Positions 1 to 12,790 are shown, counted from the stretch's first letter. The stretch is DNA of 64,000 bases from Monodelphis domestica (GCF_027887165.1 NC_077228.1:206499479-206563478), one strand, 5' to 3'. The notes: generated from the letters alone by a model not told the origin. Made by a program: numbers and translations.

Positions 1-504
1 AGGAAAAGGATGCAGATAAAGGAATGAGGGCATCTTCACAACCGGTATGAGCCGCGTCTCAGTGTCGAGAAACAGCCCAGCGAGGGTCTTGGCTGGGAAT
101 CCCCACCACTCAGGGCGGCACACGCCATCCCGAGTCTCTGTTCCCGGAGCCTGAGCCATTGTCATCCCCTCTCAGGGGAAGCAGAGAACCCAGAAAGGCC
201 CCTCCGCATCCCATCGTCCCTTGCTCTTGGGCCAGCAGCCAGGCCTGGGCAGGGGCAGTGCCGGTGGCCCCACCAGTACCAGCGGTTCTGCAGTGGTTTC
301 TGGCACTGGTCTTGGGGGCGGGTGTCTTCCACCATGATCCTCCCGGGTTGCCGGTTACTGTGACTGCCCCCTCATCCTCACCCACTCCGAATTACCTCCC
401 CCATCCATGTGCCCCTCCCCCCAGCTTCTCTTGGTCTCTGGCTCCTGCCTGGGCATACGTGTGCCCAGAAGTGTCCCAGCCTGCAAAGGACCATCCCCAC
501 AAAC

Positions 505-682
505 CAGGAGTTCTTCACCTCGTTTGTAAGCTTAAAAAAAATGGCATCTATTTAAATATGACTTCCTTTGTAATCGCATGTATTCTATTTTGTTCACTTA
601 AACACATCATGATAAGGGATCCATGGGCTTCACCAGGCTGCCACAGGGGTCCCTGCCACGCAGAACAAGGTAAGACGTCCTG
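505..682. mobile_element. Short non-autonomous DNA-transposon-like element with inverted ends, copy 1
   Basis: About 178 bp. The left end, caggagttcttcacctc, and the right end, caaggtaagacgtcctg, are imperfect inverted repeats. The interior matches the copy at 7477-7654: tttgtaat-cgcatgtatt-ttt, then tcacttaaacac, then a ggatccatgg block. It resembles a CAGGGGTTCTTAACC-ended hAT-like MITE that I recall from mammals. The family name is not assigned. Confidence 0.55.
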
Positions 683-1164
683 CCTAAAAGCTCTCGAACT
701 CCAGGGAAAGCTGTCTCCATTCCCTCCTCTTGCACTCGAGTCTCCACTTCCTACAGGCTGGCCCCTGACTTGGCCCGGTCTACTCGATGCTTTTTCCAAA
801 GTTAAAGGGTTCGTGTTTCTCCCTCCCGGAGGTGACAAGCAGTCCCCTGACTTATGCCTGCAGATGAAGTTACCGTTTCATTGTCAATGGGAAAGTCTTC
901 ATCCTTCTTGACCTCTCGGCATTGGACCCTCTTGACCACCATCTCTTCTTCCGTCCTCCTGTTTTGTGTGCCGGCGCTCGCTCTTGGTTCTCTTCTTACC
1001 CGTCTCACCGCTCCTTTGCCCCTCACTGGAGGGAGCCCCCAAAGCTCTGACTTTGTACTCTTTTCTCTTCTCTCTTTCTACTGGCTCAGCGAAACACTAT
1101 CAGTCCTCCTGGATTCCGTTATCACCATGTAGATGGCTCCCACATCTATATCACTGAACTCTGG

Positions 1165-1420
1165 CCTACAGCTAGGATAGAATGCTGGAGTCAGCAAGGC
1201 CTGAATGAAAATATGATCTCAGATACTTACTGGTGCTATGACCCTGGGCAAGTCACTTAACTGAGTTTGGCTTAGTTTCTGCAACTCTTAAGATGGAGAT
1301 GATAATAGCCCTTGTCTGCCCGGATTGGTACAGAGAACAAATGTGATAATATTTGTAAAGTGCTTACCCCTATATGGGATATAGTAGGTGCTTTATAAAT
1401 AGCTTTTATTATTATTATTT
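1165..1420 (+). mobile_element. MIR/THER-1-type SINE inside the L2 copy
   Basis: Contains tgaccctgggcaagtcactt and a tail of the type agtaggtgctttataaat followed by ATT repeats. Followed by an AT-rich patch to 1556. Confidence 0.7.
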
Positions 1421-1954
1421 ATTAATATTACTATTACACAATTAATATATTATAGGATACAATTACCTATACATAAATATAAAATTAATTATATTAACAT
1501 AATTATAGTATATAATAATATAATTCATTATATAAGAATAAATATAATATATTTCTTTTGTGTTCTGGGCCTATAGCACCAATTGCCTATTTCCCACTAG
1601 ATGTTCCAAAGGTATCTCAAACTCAGCATATCCAGAACAGAACTCGCTGTCTTTCCGCTAGGCCCACTCTTCTCCCCGGCTTCCCTTCCTTAGGGCATCA
1701 CCATTCTTCCAGTTACCCCGGGTACCTCTTGAGAGTCTTCCCCAGCTCCTCAGTGCCCTTCCTGCTGTATATCCAGCCCATTCCCACTAACCATCACCTC
1801 TCACGCCTGACCACCCCACGGGGTTCAGACCCTCCTCGCTTCTCATAAAGACTGTTGTAACAGCTGTCTGATGGTCCCTCCTGCCTTGTCTCTCCTCTCT
1901 CCAAATCCTTCCTTCATACTGCTGCTGAAGGGATGTTCTTAAAAGCACACCTCT

Positions 1955-2156
1955 GGGGGCAGCTGGGTGGCTCAGTGGATGGAGAGCCAGGCCTGGAATT
2001 GGGAGGTCCTGGGTTCAAATATAGCCTCAGATACTTCCTGGCTGTGTGACCCTGGGCAAGTCCCCATGGCCCAGCCCTTATTGTTCTTCTGCCTTGGAAC
2101 CAAAACGCAGTATTGATTCCAAGACAGAAGGTAAGGGTATATTAAAAAAAAAAAAA
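1955..2156 (+). mobile_element. Marsupial tRNA-headed SINE, full length
   Basis: Starts gggggcagctgggtggctca, has the B-box-like gggttcaaat, then ctgtgtgaccctgggcaag and tgccttggaaccaa, and ends in an A-rich tail. Inserted into the L2 copy. Confidence 0.88.
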
Positions 2157-4245
2157 CACACACATCCAATGTGTGTGATGACTCCCTTGCTCTGTAAATT
2201 GCCTCCTTGAATAAAATATAAGCCCCTCCCCATTTGGCACTGAAAGCCCATCCCATTCTTGCTCTACCTTCCTTTTCTAGGCTCATTCTTTCAGCCCCCC
2301 CTCTCCACCCCCCCCCACAATTAAGTTGCAGCCAGACTAACCTACTTAGCAGTCCCCTCTACTCCACATTCTGTCTCATCTTTGTGTCTTTGCACAGGCC
2401 TGGATTGCCCTCTCAGAATCCCTGGCTCACATAACTTCCTACATGAGGCTTCCTGACCACCCCCTCATCTAGTGCCCCCACTACATTTTATTTACTTCTG
2501 CATATACTTTCTAGAAGAAGAAGGGAGAGAGTGGTCCCTCAGTGGTCAGTGTTCCCCCTTTTACTTGAGTATGTCATTTCCCTGATCCTTGATGAGAGGT
2601 TCGGGGGTTTTTTTGTTTATTTTTGCATTTGTATACCCAGCACCTGGCTCAATGAGGCCTGAACTAGGGACTTGATGCTCCCACCCATTGGCAATTGATC
2701 AGGTGGTTGAGATTATTTTGATTTTTAGATGAAACAAAAAGAATAAAAACCAATTGAAAGTTTGGTCTTCCTCAAAGGGTTTTCAAATGGAACTCTTTCC
2801 CCCGGTGGCATATTTGTTGTCTATAACTCACATGTCTAGGGAGGAATTGGTCATGACAGCAGCATGGGCAAACTCATTAAAATAGAGGCCAGTATAAAAA
2901 ACTTCTGACTAAATGTCCAGTCTCCAGCCGAGAGAAATGGCCATTTCAACAGTAATTGAAATAACAAAAATAAATAAATAACAAAACTCTGTTTCTGCCA
3001 AAGAACTGGACCAGCCCTGCAAAGGTCCCTGAATGGGCATTTTATCTCTGGCTATGGTGGTTACCGCATCCAACCCCAGCAGTGTAAGACTTAAATGTAA
3101 TTCCTTTGACACCACCAAGGCATTGAAAAGTCTTTGTCGAAGGTGGTTGAACTCATTCCGATAAATCAGTTCTGGTGTGTGTGTTTCCAAATTCAATCCC
3201 ATGATGCAATGTTCCTCCAACCTTACAGATATTTTAATTATAGGAAATCCTTTGTATCTCCCCACAGCTTACTTCACAATGTTTAAGAAATGCTTATTCA
3301 CCAACCAATTGATAATATCGATTTATTTGGAGAAATCTATGTTCTTTTCCCTTCAGTAACTCTGTAGTGACGTAGGCCTGCCTCTGCTGGGCTCCCCAAC
3401 AGTTGATTGGAATTCATGGGCCGTGACTGGGCCCTAAAAAGGACTCACTGTGCCCAGGGCACGGCGTAGCTAGGTATTCTCACTGGGGGTGGTCCCGGCC
3501 TGGCATTGGCCTCCGGAGGGGACTGGGGTTGCCTTGTGATGTTTGCTGTGCTGTTGAAAGAAGGGTCTCTCATTGGAGTCCATCAGCCCTGCCTGTGTCT
3601 GTCTGAGTCCCCTGGAGCTTGCAATCTGTTTAACCTTAACTGGGCTTCAGCTGTCTTCTCGGCTCTCTGTTCCACCTTCACCTGACTGTGCCCAGCCACC
3701 GGTGTCTGTAGTCCCTGGAGCTCAGGACCCCAAGCCGCTTATGTCTCCACATCCAGCCCTGCTGGGATTCGGGGGACTGGGGGGGGGAGGTGATGCAATG
3801 GTAGCCCCCATCCGTAATCTCACCTTTCTAAAAAGCCTCGTGTCCACGGCCTCTCTCGTGGCAGCTGTTGGGGACGTAGCCCTCGCAGCAGAGAAAGAGG
3901 GGACAGAAATGACTCCTGCAGCCTCGTTATAGTCCTTCACTCTGCCCCTGGGGTCACTGGCCTCCCTGGAAATAGGGTGGTCCAGCGTATGCACCCCGCG
4001 CCCCTCGGGGATAAAACCAGTGTTTCAGCTCCGGTCACAGTGTTTCTTCTATACAGTCGTGTTTTACTCTTGTAACCAAACCTCAAATCCTCTTTTAAAA
4101 TGCTTCTTCTATCTACTCTCCCGACCCCTATCTTCCCCATTTCCATTTCTGTTTCTGTATTTCCTCTCCTCCCCCTCCCCTCCCCGTCCTCTTGCTTTTT
4201 CCGCTCTTCTGTGTCTACTTCTGCGCCCTCTCCTTGTGTCTCTAA

Positions 4246-4548
<303 letters not shown>

Positions 4549-4601
4549 TAGCTTAGATACTTTAGCCAGGGGACATTTTCCATGAAAGAATTCAGGCGTT
4601 T

Positions 4602-4760
4602 CGGGGGATTGAGAGCCAGGCCTAGAGATGGGAGGGCCTCCCTGGGCAAGTCCCTTGACCCCCATGGCCTAGCCCCTACCCCTCTTCTGCCTTGGAATCA
4701 ATACTGCGTATTGATTCTAAGACAAAAGGGTTGGTGGGTTGGCTTTAAAAAGAAAAGAAA
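4602..4760 (+). mobile_element. tRNA-headed SINE, internally deleted
   Basis: Head (attgagagccaggcctagag) joins directly to ccctgggcaagtcccttgac; the middle is missing. Confidence 0.75.
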
Positions 4761-5691
4761 GAAAATGAAGGGGAGACACATATTTAGAAATGAAGGTGAT
4801 TTACAAATCAAGTATAGTGATAACACTTAAAAAAAAAAAAAGAAAACTATTAAGTATAAAGGCAATTTTTTTGTCCTAAACTGATTCTCAAAGAACCAGC
4901 TCTACATGGAGGACCACCTACTGTCCCCTCCCACTGACTGAGCAGCCCTGAATCCAGCAGGAAGTGGCTCTGCATGATGCTGGAGAGCATCTGCCCTTAC
5001 ACCTCCGTTGTCCCTAATGAGCTTGGTTGGGAAATCCCCCTATCTCAGCAGCCAAATCTTTAGAGCTTTTATCCCACACCCTTCAGGTCAAAGAATTTCT
5101 CTGGCTTGGTGTGAGCCTTAGCACATTCAGCCAGTGTTCACCAAGTGCCTCCGATGTATGTCGAGGAATTGTAGTTTTGTTGGCATTTCAAACTAGGAAA
5201 ACCAAGCCAGCAATCCCAAAGGCCCTCGCAAGGCAGAAGCCTGGACTTCAGCTATTGGCCTTGGGAACGAGACGTCACCCAGAAGCACAATTCAAACCTG
5301 CTTGCTGTTTTTGCCTGCCCTTGGACATTTGCCAGAACTAAGGGTGTATCCATGGCAACTATTCCACAAGTGGTACCTGCTTGAGTTCTTTCTTTTCCTG
5401 CTCTTCTGAGATAAATGGTGCAGGCCATCTCTTCCCACATCCAGGCGCCCACAATTGCTGCCCCTCTCTTTTAGTTGACTGCTTTTTTTTTCACAGGGAA
5501 AGAGATTAGAGACCAGAGCTTACAAGAATGTCCGGCTTAGAGGACTGACAGGAATGTGACAGGGCCCTCTTCATGTCACTTAGAATTTCTAATGATTTGA
5601 CTTGGATTGGGCCAAAATTTGTCCTGGCATACTTAATTTCCTTAACAATCCCATTCTTTTTGAACAAAAAACTTTTACTTTGGGGGAGGGG

Positions 5692-5800
5692 GAGGCAACT
5701 AGGTGACTTAGGGCCAGGCCTTGAGATGGGAGGTCCCAGGTTCAAATGTGACTTCAGATACTTCCTAGCTCTGTGACCCTGGGCAAGTCACAATATTTAG
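5692..5800 (+). mobile_element. tRNA-headed SINE, 5' part
   Basis: ggcaactaggtgactta through gtgaccctgggcaagtcaca; the 3' half is lacking. Confidence 0.75.
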
Positions 5801-6280
5801 TGAGGATTTTTTTTTTAAAGAATGAAAGAAATTTTTTTTTTTACTTTTTGAAACTGGATGACTCTTCTTAGGCCCCATTTGACTGGTGATTGGCATGGAA
5901 GCTTTAACCTGTTCTCTTTCTGACCTGGGCCATTTGTGCAGCCAGGTGCCTCCCCGATCCCAGCGACTCGATTTACTGGTGTCAGCCTCAGTTCAGACAC
6001 TCAATCAGCTTTAGTGCCCCGAAACACTCAAGCAATCCACCCAAGCATCTGGCACTATGCCTTGACAATTCCAATGGATATTATATACAGGACTGGAGAG
6101 TTGGGAATGTCTCTTCTTCTTAAGAAAGCCAACTATTTTCAAGCAGTTTGGAAGGGACATGAATTATTAAGACACTAGTTAAAGATGAATCTAACTGTAT
6201 GTTAAAGTGGGTCTAATATTCCCAAAACAAAAGAGACAATTTATAAGCTCTACTCCTCAAAGTTAGTAAGGATAGCTCAT

Positions 6281-6400
6281 CCTTCTTAGCTGTGTGACCC
6301 TGGGCAAGTCACTTAACCCCCCTTGCCTAGCCCTTACTGTTGTTCTGCCCTGCACCTGACACACAGTATTGATTCTAAGATGGAAGCTCAGAGTTTTTTG
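6281..6400 (+). mobile_element. tRNA-headed SINE, 3' part
   Basis: Begins at tagctgtgtgaccctgggca and runs to attgattctaagatggaag. Confidence 0.75.
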
Positions 6401-6590
6401 TGTTTTTCTAAAAATAAGTATAGTTTAAATACCCCTTCACTATATTAAGCCTTTAGTAGTACTAGAAGTGTACCTGTGAATCTTCTGTCTCTCCCTATAA
6501 TGCCTCTTAAGAGGAATCAGTACATTTGCTTTAACACAACTAGCAGCCTGACAAAGATGCTCAGGGGACATTGTGTGTGTGTTGTCACAG

Positions 6591-6703
6591 GTGGTGGCCA
6601 GGTGGAAGTAAAATCTGAGAAACTGGACTTCAAGGAGAAAGTTCAATCAAAGATTGGTTCCCTGGATAACATCACCCACGTCCCTGGTGGAGGAAACAAG
6701 AAG
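6591..6703 (+). CDS. MAPT: MAPT (tau) exon encoding microtubule-binding repeat R4
   Basis: This 113-bp exon, equal to human exon 12, completes the PGGG linker and encodes [20 protein letters not shown] followed by [15 protein letters not shown]. It carries the KIGS motif (S356 in human) phosphorylated by MARK-type kinases, which weakens microtubule binding. Against human the only differences I see are two conservative ones, KEK in place of KDR. The acceptor is gttgtcacag ending at 6590 and the donor is gtaagag from 6704. Phase is continuous with the exons at 4315 and 21623. An open frame reads on past the donor to 6880, but the strong donor and exact exon length show this is intron. Confidence 0.98.
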
Positions 6704-7476
6704 GTAAGAGAGGAGAAGCCCTGGAAGGCCACGATGATGGGCCCCGGCAGGCGGTGCCTGGCTGTTGCTAGTGCCAATTCCCAAGCCTGGGCCGATGGCA
6801 GTCATGCACAAGAATCGCCATTATCCCCCGCCGGCATGCCAGCATGGAGATGGCAGAGGGGACGGAGGTCTTGCTCCTAGGTAGCAACAAAGGTCGGAAA
6901 TGCAGATCTGCTCCAGTTTAACCGGCTCAGTATGTGCTCATCCAGAGTTATCCACCGTGCAAATTAGGGGAAAGTGCTTTGCTTTTCCAGAGGATGCACT
7001 CAGCACATTTAGAGTTTGTTTACATAGCACATTAACCACTGGACAGAGAGACTGGGGGAGCCAGAGAAAACAGGATTCCATTAAAGTTCTGCTCAACATG
7101 TTTTTTGCCCCAGAGTGCTGGTGTTATATAAAGTAGGCGCACCTGTGTGCTAGGTCTGCCGTGGGAGGGGCTGCTCTGGCCCAGCAGCTGATGGGTGTGG
7201 GCGGCCTGGGTAGGCATTCTTTGTGGAACCCAGGCCACAGGGGAGAAATCTTTCATCTCACAGCAGCCCCAGAGATAGCGGCCCTCTCACGGTGACTGCC
7301 GGCTCAGGAAGTCTGTTGAGTTGGGGAGGAAGATGCTTGGAAGCCTTCCAAGCCCTTTATTTCAAGTGGCTTCCGCTCTGACGGTCTGGGCCCCTCACTC
7401 CTGTTGTAAGACCCACATATGTTGTTGGGTGGGGGAAAGCCTCTCTTCTCTCGGCCCCTCTCCCAAAATGAAATAT

Positions 7477-7654
7477 CAGGGCTTCTTAACCCAGGGCTTA
7501 GGAATTTGCTTTATTAATATTTGGACAACTACATTTCTGTATAATTGGTTTCTTTTTATAATCCTGCGTGTTTTATTTTATACATTTAAAAACACTTTCT
7601 GAGAAAAAATCCATGGACTTTATTCCATGGCACCCAAAAGGTTAATAGCCCCTG
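7477..7654. mobile_element. Short DNA-transposon-like element with inverted ends, copy 2
   Basis: 178 bp. Ends cagggcttcttaaccca and ggttaatagcccctg are inverted repeats of each other. Interior (ttataatcctgcgtgtttta, ttaaaaacactttctgag) matches copy 1 at 505-682. Confidence 0.6.
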
Positions 7655-10340
7655 GCCCTGCTGATATTTTTATGTATTTATATAATATGTTTATATAATA
7701 AGATAGAAAATTCTTTATAGTCAACATTCAGTGATCCTATGATACCTTTTCCAATATAGCAAAAGCCTCATCATTTCAGACACCCCTAATTTAACTTTAA
7801 TCAGAGGAATTGGACCAACATCAGATTTATCTGCATCCTTAATTTGTTTATCAGCCTCATCTTTTTCAGACAAAGCAAACAGGATTGTGGGTGGAAAAGA
7901 TGATTTGTTTACTTAAGAAAACCAACCTTTTTCAAATACATTGGCAGAACACACTTAACATCTGGTTATACTGATGAAAAATGAATCTTCTCTGGGTGTC
8001 AAAAGAGTATCATCATGTTTTCTTCTTTATCCTCCACCCAGAGAAATATGGAGCCCAAAGTCCACTGTCCCTGTGATCAAACATAGGTAGAGGCTCACAA
8101 AGCCAGAAGGGGCAAGAAGAGGCCTTTCCCTTGTAGGGCCTTAAGAGATCTGTCCATAGATTCTGAAGAAGAAGGTGCTTAGTGGTCAGTATTTGTAGAA
8201 AGCTCCATCCGACTAAGGAAAGTTCTAGAAATAGCAGCTCTTTTACTCCCAGGTCTAGCAAGATGTCTGGGATAGACAGGGAAGATCTTTGGTTCGTTGC
8301 ATGCAACTTGCAAAATGTGGGCCTTCTCAGAGGTGGGCTTCTAAAGTACAGTGTAGATGGTCTGTTGGCCAATCTGGGGATCATGGATAGAGCCAAGACT
8401 CCCATCCAGACAGCTGATTGATTCAAGGGAACCTGTTGGTGTCATGGAACCTGCCCAGGAAGTTCTCCGTTGGCAGAAGGTTTCACTTGCCAGCAGGCCT
8501 CTCAGGAGACAGACAGAGCCCAAGCAGAAATGAATTGCAAGAATGTTGGGCTGTGAGCCACGAAAACTGGCTTCCACTCCCGAATCCACTTTCCTATACA
8601 TACATGAGCTTTCTGGCAATATAAAATGGAGTCTATCAGGTTTTTCCTCTTATTTGTTTAAGATTATCCCCATTTATGGGGAAAGGAAGCTAGGAATTCT
8701 TCCAGGAGGAAGGGAATGCATTCCTAACTTGTTCGAAGGCATGGAGATTAGAAATAGATGTCATGTATGACGAGAGCAGCTAACAAGTCGCTTTGATCAG
8801 AAGGAAGAATGTGTGAAGGAGAGTAATATGAACGAAAACGAGAAAAGAAGTTGGGAGCCCAGTTGTGGAAGGACCCAATGATTCTAATTTATAGGGAAAC
8901 CTGAAGCGATGGGAACCTTGGGAGAGCAAATACCAAGATTTGAAAGAAGTTGGACTTTAAAAAGGGAAAAACGTTTCCTAAAAATGTAGAGACAGCTCTG
9001 CTTCCCATGCCAGACTCTAAAAGAAAAGATGACTCAAGAAACATGGAAGATGCTCAAAAGCAGAATTTTGATTGCACAACCAAGAATAGGTCCAAGAGAA
9101 GGAAGAAGGGGGGGGGGGGGGCGGCACTGAAGAATCTCTCTGATGAGCTCCGATTACACAGACCGGATGAAAGCAGGAACTTCACCAAGTGGGTGCAAGG
9201 AAGAGGCAAGGACAGAAATATGCCAAAGACCTGTAAGAGTTATGGCAAGAAAACAAAAGGTCAGGATGAACCAAGACTGGGGTGGGGGTGGGAGGATGCA
9301 AAGGACCACAAAAAGAACCTTTAAACCTTAAGTCTGTTCAAGCAAGAAGAACAAGAAATGGGAAGGCCTGCTGTTTGCAAAGACAGCTTTTAAAAAAATC
9401 TTTATTAAAAGACAGAGAAAGCAAACTCCTCGAGTCTTATTTTGTTTCCATTTTCTCCTTGGAGGAAAATGAGCTTGTGGAAAGGGTAGAACAATCAAGG
9501 ATAAGGGGGAATTGAAGTCCAGAATGGGATTAAAGAGTTGTTAAGAGGAGAGGACCTAGATAGTTTAAATGAAGTCACACCCTCGGGCCCCCAACTCTTT
9601 ATAGCTCATCATAGGAAAAGAACTTCTTTAGGTTCAGGGAGCCATTGTCAATCATCTTTAAGAAATTATGGGAAATGGGAATGATGCCGGGGTAGCAGAG
9701 AAACATTTAAATGCCTTGATTTTTGAAAATGAGTAAAAGACATTCTGGAAAAGGCAGGCCAGATTGTTTGACATTGAGTTTTGGCAAAATTCTAGAACAT
9801 ATTATTAAACAGATGGTTTGTTTGCACTTAAAAAGGAAACAATGGTCCCTTGGAGCTTACACAGGTACACTATAAGTCATACCAAACCATGCTCTTTTCC
9901 TCTTTGATGGGGTTCTAGGCCTGGCAGTTCATGGAAATGTAGATTACACATTTGACAAAGTCTGCCATGATATCCTTGGGGACCAGAGGGAGGAATCCCA
10001 ATGTGGCTGGTGGTATGATTAGGTCAACTTGTTATTCTTTGAAAAACTGTTCAAAGAATGTGGATTAATGGTTGCCAACCTGCGGGACAATTTTGGCTAT
10101 CAATAACTTGACTGAAGACTTTGAAGAAGGAATAATTTACAGGTGACACATACACCAGGGAAGAGGGATGGTTAATAGGTGAGATGAAAAATTCAAGATT
10201 CAAAAATATTTTCATAGACTAGAACAATGAGAAGAAGCATAGATGGTGAAATATTATGAGAATAAATTTTAAATCTTGCATGGAAGATTTTTATTTTATC
10301 TGCTGAAGTGCAGGATAGAGATCCAATTTAGCCATAGATT

Positions 10341-10526
10341 ATTTTTTTTAACTCTTAACTTCTGTCTAAGTATTGGTTCCAAGACTAAAAAGTGATAACA
10401 GCTAGGCAATTAGAATTAAGTGATTTACCTGGGGTCACACAGCTGGGAAGTATCTGAATCCAGATTTGAACCCAGGACCTCTTATCTTCAGGCCTCCTCT
10501 ATCCACTAAGCCACCCCAGTAGCTCA
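10341..10526 (-). mobile_element. tRNA-headed SINE, antisense, inside the L3 copy
   Basis: Plus strand shows ggggtcacacagctgggaag, tttgaacccaggacctc and a degraded cactaagccaccccagtagc end. Confidence 0.82.
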
Positions 10527-10933
10527 TTTTTTAAAAAATCACTATTTTAAAAATCAGAATTCAAGTTTTATATGTGGTTGGCAATATGATGTGGCTACTA
10601 AAAAAGCTAATTCAATAGGAGACTACAGTAAAGAAAGCAATATACAGAATAAAGCAGTGGGGAGGAGAGTAGGGTTCAAGGGTTGTGGACCATGTTGGAT
10701 TCAGGCTGATCTGATGGTTCAGGCTTAGGATTGGAATGAAATGAGACATTCATACACCATCCAACATTTGACAAAAATAAATTTACTTAACCAGCATTCT
10801 GGAAAAATATATTCAGCAAGCTCACAACATTGAATCTAATAAATGCATTTTCCCTCATCTCCATATGGAAATACCTCTAGTCAGAAGATGCATGTTGAAT
10901 CACATGGTGGTAGAACATCTGTCACAACTAAAT

Positions 10934-11135
10934 GGGGGCAGCTAGGTGGCTGAGTGGATAGAGGGCCAAACTTAGAGATGGGAGGTCCTGGGTTCAAATC
11001 TGGATTTAGATACTTCCTGTATGACCCTGGGCAAGTCACTTAACCCCTATTTCTCAGCCCCTATTACTCTTCTGTCTTGAAACCAATACTTAATTAATAT
11101 TGATTCCAAGATAGAAGGTAAGGATTAAAAAAAAA
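10934..11135 (+). mobile_element. tRNA-headed SINE, full length, inside the L3 copy
   Basis: gggggcagctaggtggctga at the head, cctgggttcaaatctgg, tgaccctgggcaagtcactt, and an A9 tail. Confidence 0.88.
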
Positions 11136-11741
11136 GATGACTAAGGAACATGAACTTCTTATAGATTTGGCTGGTTATGCTTTTGGTGATTAAAAGACCA
11201 TTTAATGGACATAAACCAGTCAAGCCCCAGAGATGACTCCTCTGTCTCTTAGGGATAAGAAACTAGCTCAATCCATGTGGCCAAGACTCTAGTTAGATTT
11301 TGCTGTACTTTGCCTTGTCCAGACCAGAGTCTAGAGTTTTTGTTGAGTTTGGCTGCCATTTTTAAGAGGAAAGTTGAAAAACTGGAGTGATCCATAGAGG
11401 GCTAAGTAGGATGGTTAATTAGGAATTCAAAATTCCCATCAGGAGGAACAACCGAAGAAACACAAGATGTTGAGCCTGAAAGATAGAGGAGTTGTGTGTC
11501 ATGTGGAAGAAGGAGTTATATTCTTTGTACCTCCAGAGATCAGAACAATGGCTACACATGGTGGGCTGTGTTACAAAAAATTAGAAGCACTTTATTGCAA
11601 GAGCTGCGTAGCAATGGAATGGGCCACTGTGTGAGGCAGTGCATTGCCTGTTAATAAAAATATTCGAGCAGAGACTGGAGAGGTGACTATCTTCTAGGAA
11701 TACAGTCAAGGATATTCTTCCCTTTAAAGGAAAGTTAGATG

Positions 11742-11821
11742 TATGTGTGTGTGTGTGAGAGAGACAGACAGACAGACAAAGAGACAGAGAGAGTGAGAGA
11801 GAAACAGAGAGAGAAATTGAG

Positions 11822-11889
<68 letters not shown>

Positions 11890-12010
11890 GAAGAAGAAGA
11901 AGAAGAAGAAGAAGAAGAAGAAGAAGAAGAAGAAGAAGAAGAAGAAGAAGAAGAAGAAAAGGAGGAGGAGGAGGAGAAGAAGAGAGAAACAAAGAAAGAG
12001 AAAGAGAGAC
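11742..12010. repeat. Compound microsatellite (TG)n-(GA)n-(GAA)n
   Basis: TG repeat (11742-11757), gacaga units, a long (AG)n run (11829-11886), then (GAA)n (11887-11958) and purine sequence. About 260 nt almost purely purine after 11757. Open frames here encode only repeat peptides. Confidence 0.95.
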
Positions 12011-12399
12011 TTCAGGAGAATCATCTTCCCTTCTAGGCCTGTTCTCACAGCTAGTGTGGGTGCTGGAGAGGATGTGGTATACCGGTTGACTATGAGGCAG
12101 GCTATAGTTTTTCTAAATTGCACGCCTGTTGCAGGGGATGGAGGTGTTTGGGCAGTCATCTCACTCTCTGTAGGGCTCTCTAGCTCTGAGCCTGACCTTC
12201 CTTGCCTCCACCAACCATCAGGGAGACTGCTAACAGTCTGCATCTCCCATCTAGTCGCCTGCCTTGGAAGCTGAGAATCAGAGGAGGCAGCCTTAGTAAT
12301 TATGGAGGAAAAAATGGGAGACCCACTCATTCAAGGTTGTAGAGTGTGTTAGTGGCAGAGTATAAGAAACCCAGGTTTTCTGCCTCTTGGTTTAATAAT

Positions 12400-12570
12400 T
12401 CTTTTTTTTTTCTAAAGCCCTTACCTTCTTTCTTAGAATCGATTCTAAGCAATTGAGGTTGAGTGACTTTCCCAGGAACACCCAGCTAGGAAGCGTCTGA
12501 GATCAGATTCGAACCACAGATCCAACTCCCAGACTTGGTGCTCTATCCAGCGTGCCACCTAGCTGCCCCT
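12400..12570 (-). mobile_element. tRNA-headed SINE, antisense
   Basis: From cttaccttctttcttagaat to gtgccacctagctgcccct. Confidence 0.82.
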
Positions 12571-12574
12571 GCTT

Positions 12575-12790
12575 ACATATCTTTTTTTCTCTCTCTATTT
12601 ATTTATTCATTCATCCATTCATTTATTTATTTAAGTATTTTTCCATGGTTGCTTGATTCATGGTCTCTCCCTCCCGTCTCTCCCCCTCCCAGAGCTGACA
12701 AGCATGGGTTATACATGTATTGTTGCTCCAAACTTATTTCCATATTATTCATTCCCTGCTTATGTATCTTTCTAAGCCCGGCTCTACCAT
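12575..12790 (-). mobile_element. L1 3'-end fragment, antisense
   Basis: Matches the remembered marsupial L1 3' UTR read backwards: tatttttccatggttgcttg with attcatggtctctccctcc and acttatttccatattattca. Confidence 0.55.

Larger units (their letters stand above)
880..2660 (-). mobile_element. L2-type (CR1 clade) LINE, antisense, split by two SINEs
   Basis: The plus strand reads as antisense L2: ttcttgacctctcggcat and cttgaccaccatctcttctt (reverse-transcriptase region) at about 900-950, ggctcccacatctatatcac at about 1135, aggtatctcaaactcagcat at about 1610, and tgtctttgcacaggcctgg at about 2385. The pieces lie in the right order, interrupted by a MIR-type SINE (1165-1420) and a tRNA-headed SINE (1955-2156). 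Confidence 0.7.
8950..11735 (+). mobile_element. L3/CR1-type LINE, sense, split by two SINEs
   Basis: Sense-strand remnants of a CR1-clade reverse transcriptase: tttgacaaagtctgccatga at about 9950 (FDKVCHD, from the FDxVxH motif), then a gaggaatcccaatg stretch, gatgtggctactaaaaaagc at about 10590, and tgcaagagctgcgtagcaatgg at about 11595. Degraded throughout. The 5' limit is uncertain. Confidence 0.6.

Noticed and set aside
159-911. Open frame of 250 codons on the plus strand
   Set aside because: Lies in a MAPT intron, overlaps an inverted-repeat element and antisense L2, and has low-complexity Pro/Ser content with no recognisable domain.
6476-6880. 134-codon frame covering the R4 exon
   Set aside because: Only 6591-6703 is coding; the rest is intron on both sides, as the splice sites and human exon length show.
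11581-12330. Minus frame of 249 codons and a plus frame at 11739-12089
   Set aside because: Both are translations of the GA/GAA microsatellite (poly-Phe/Leu/Ser, or poly-Arg/Glu) with random flanks.
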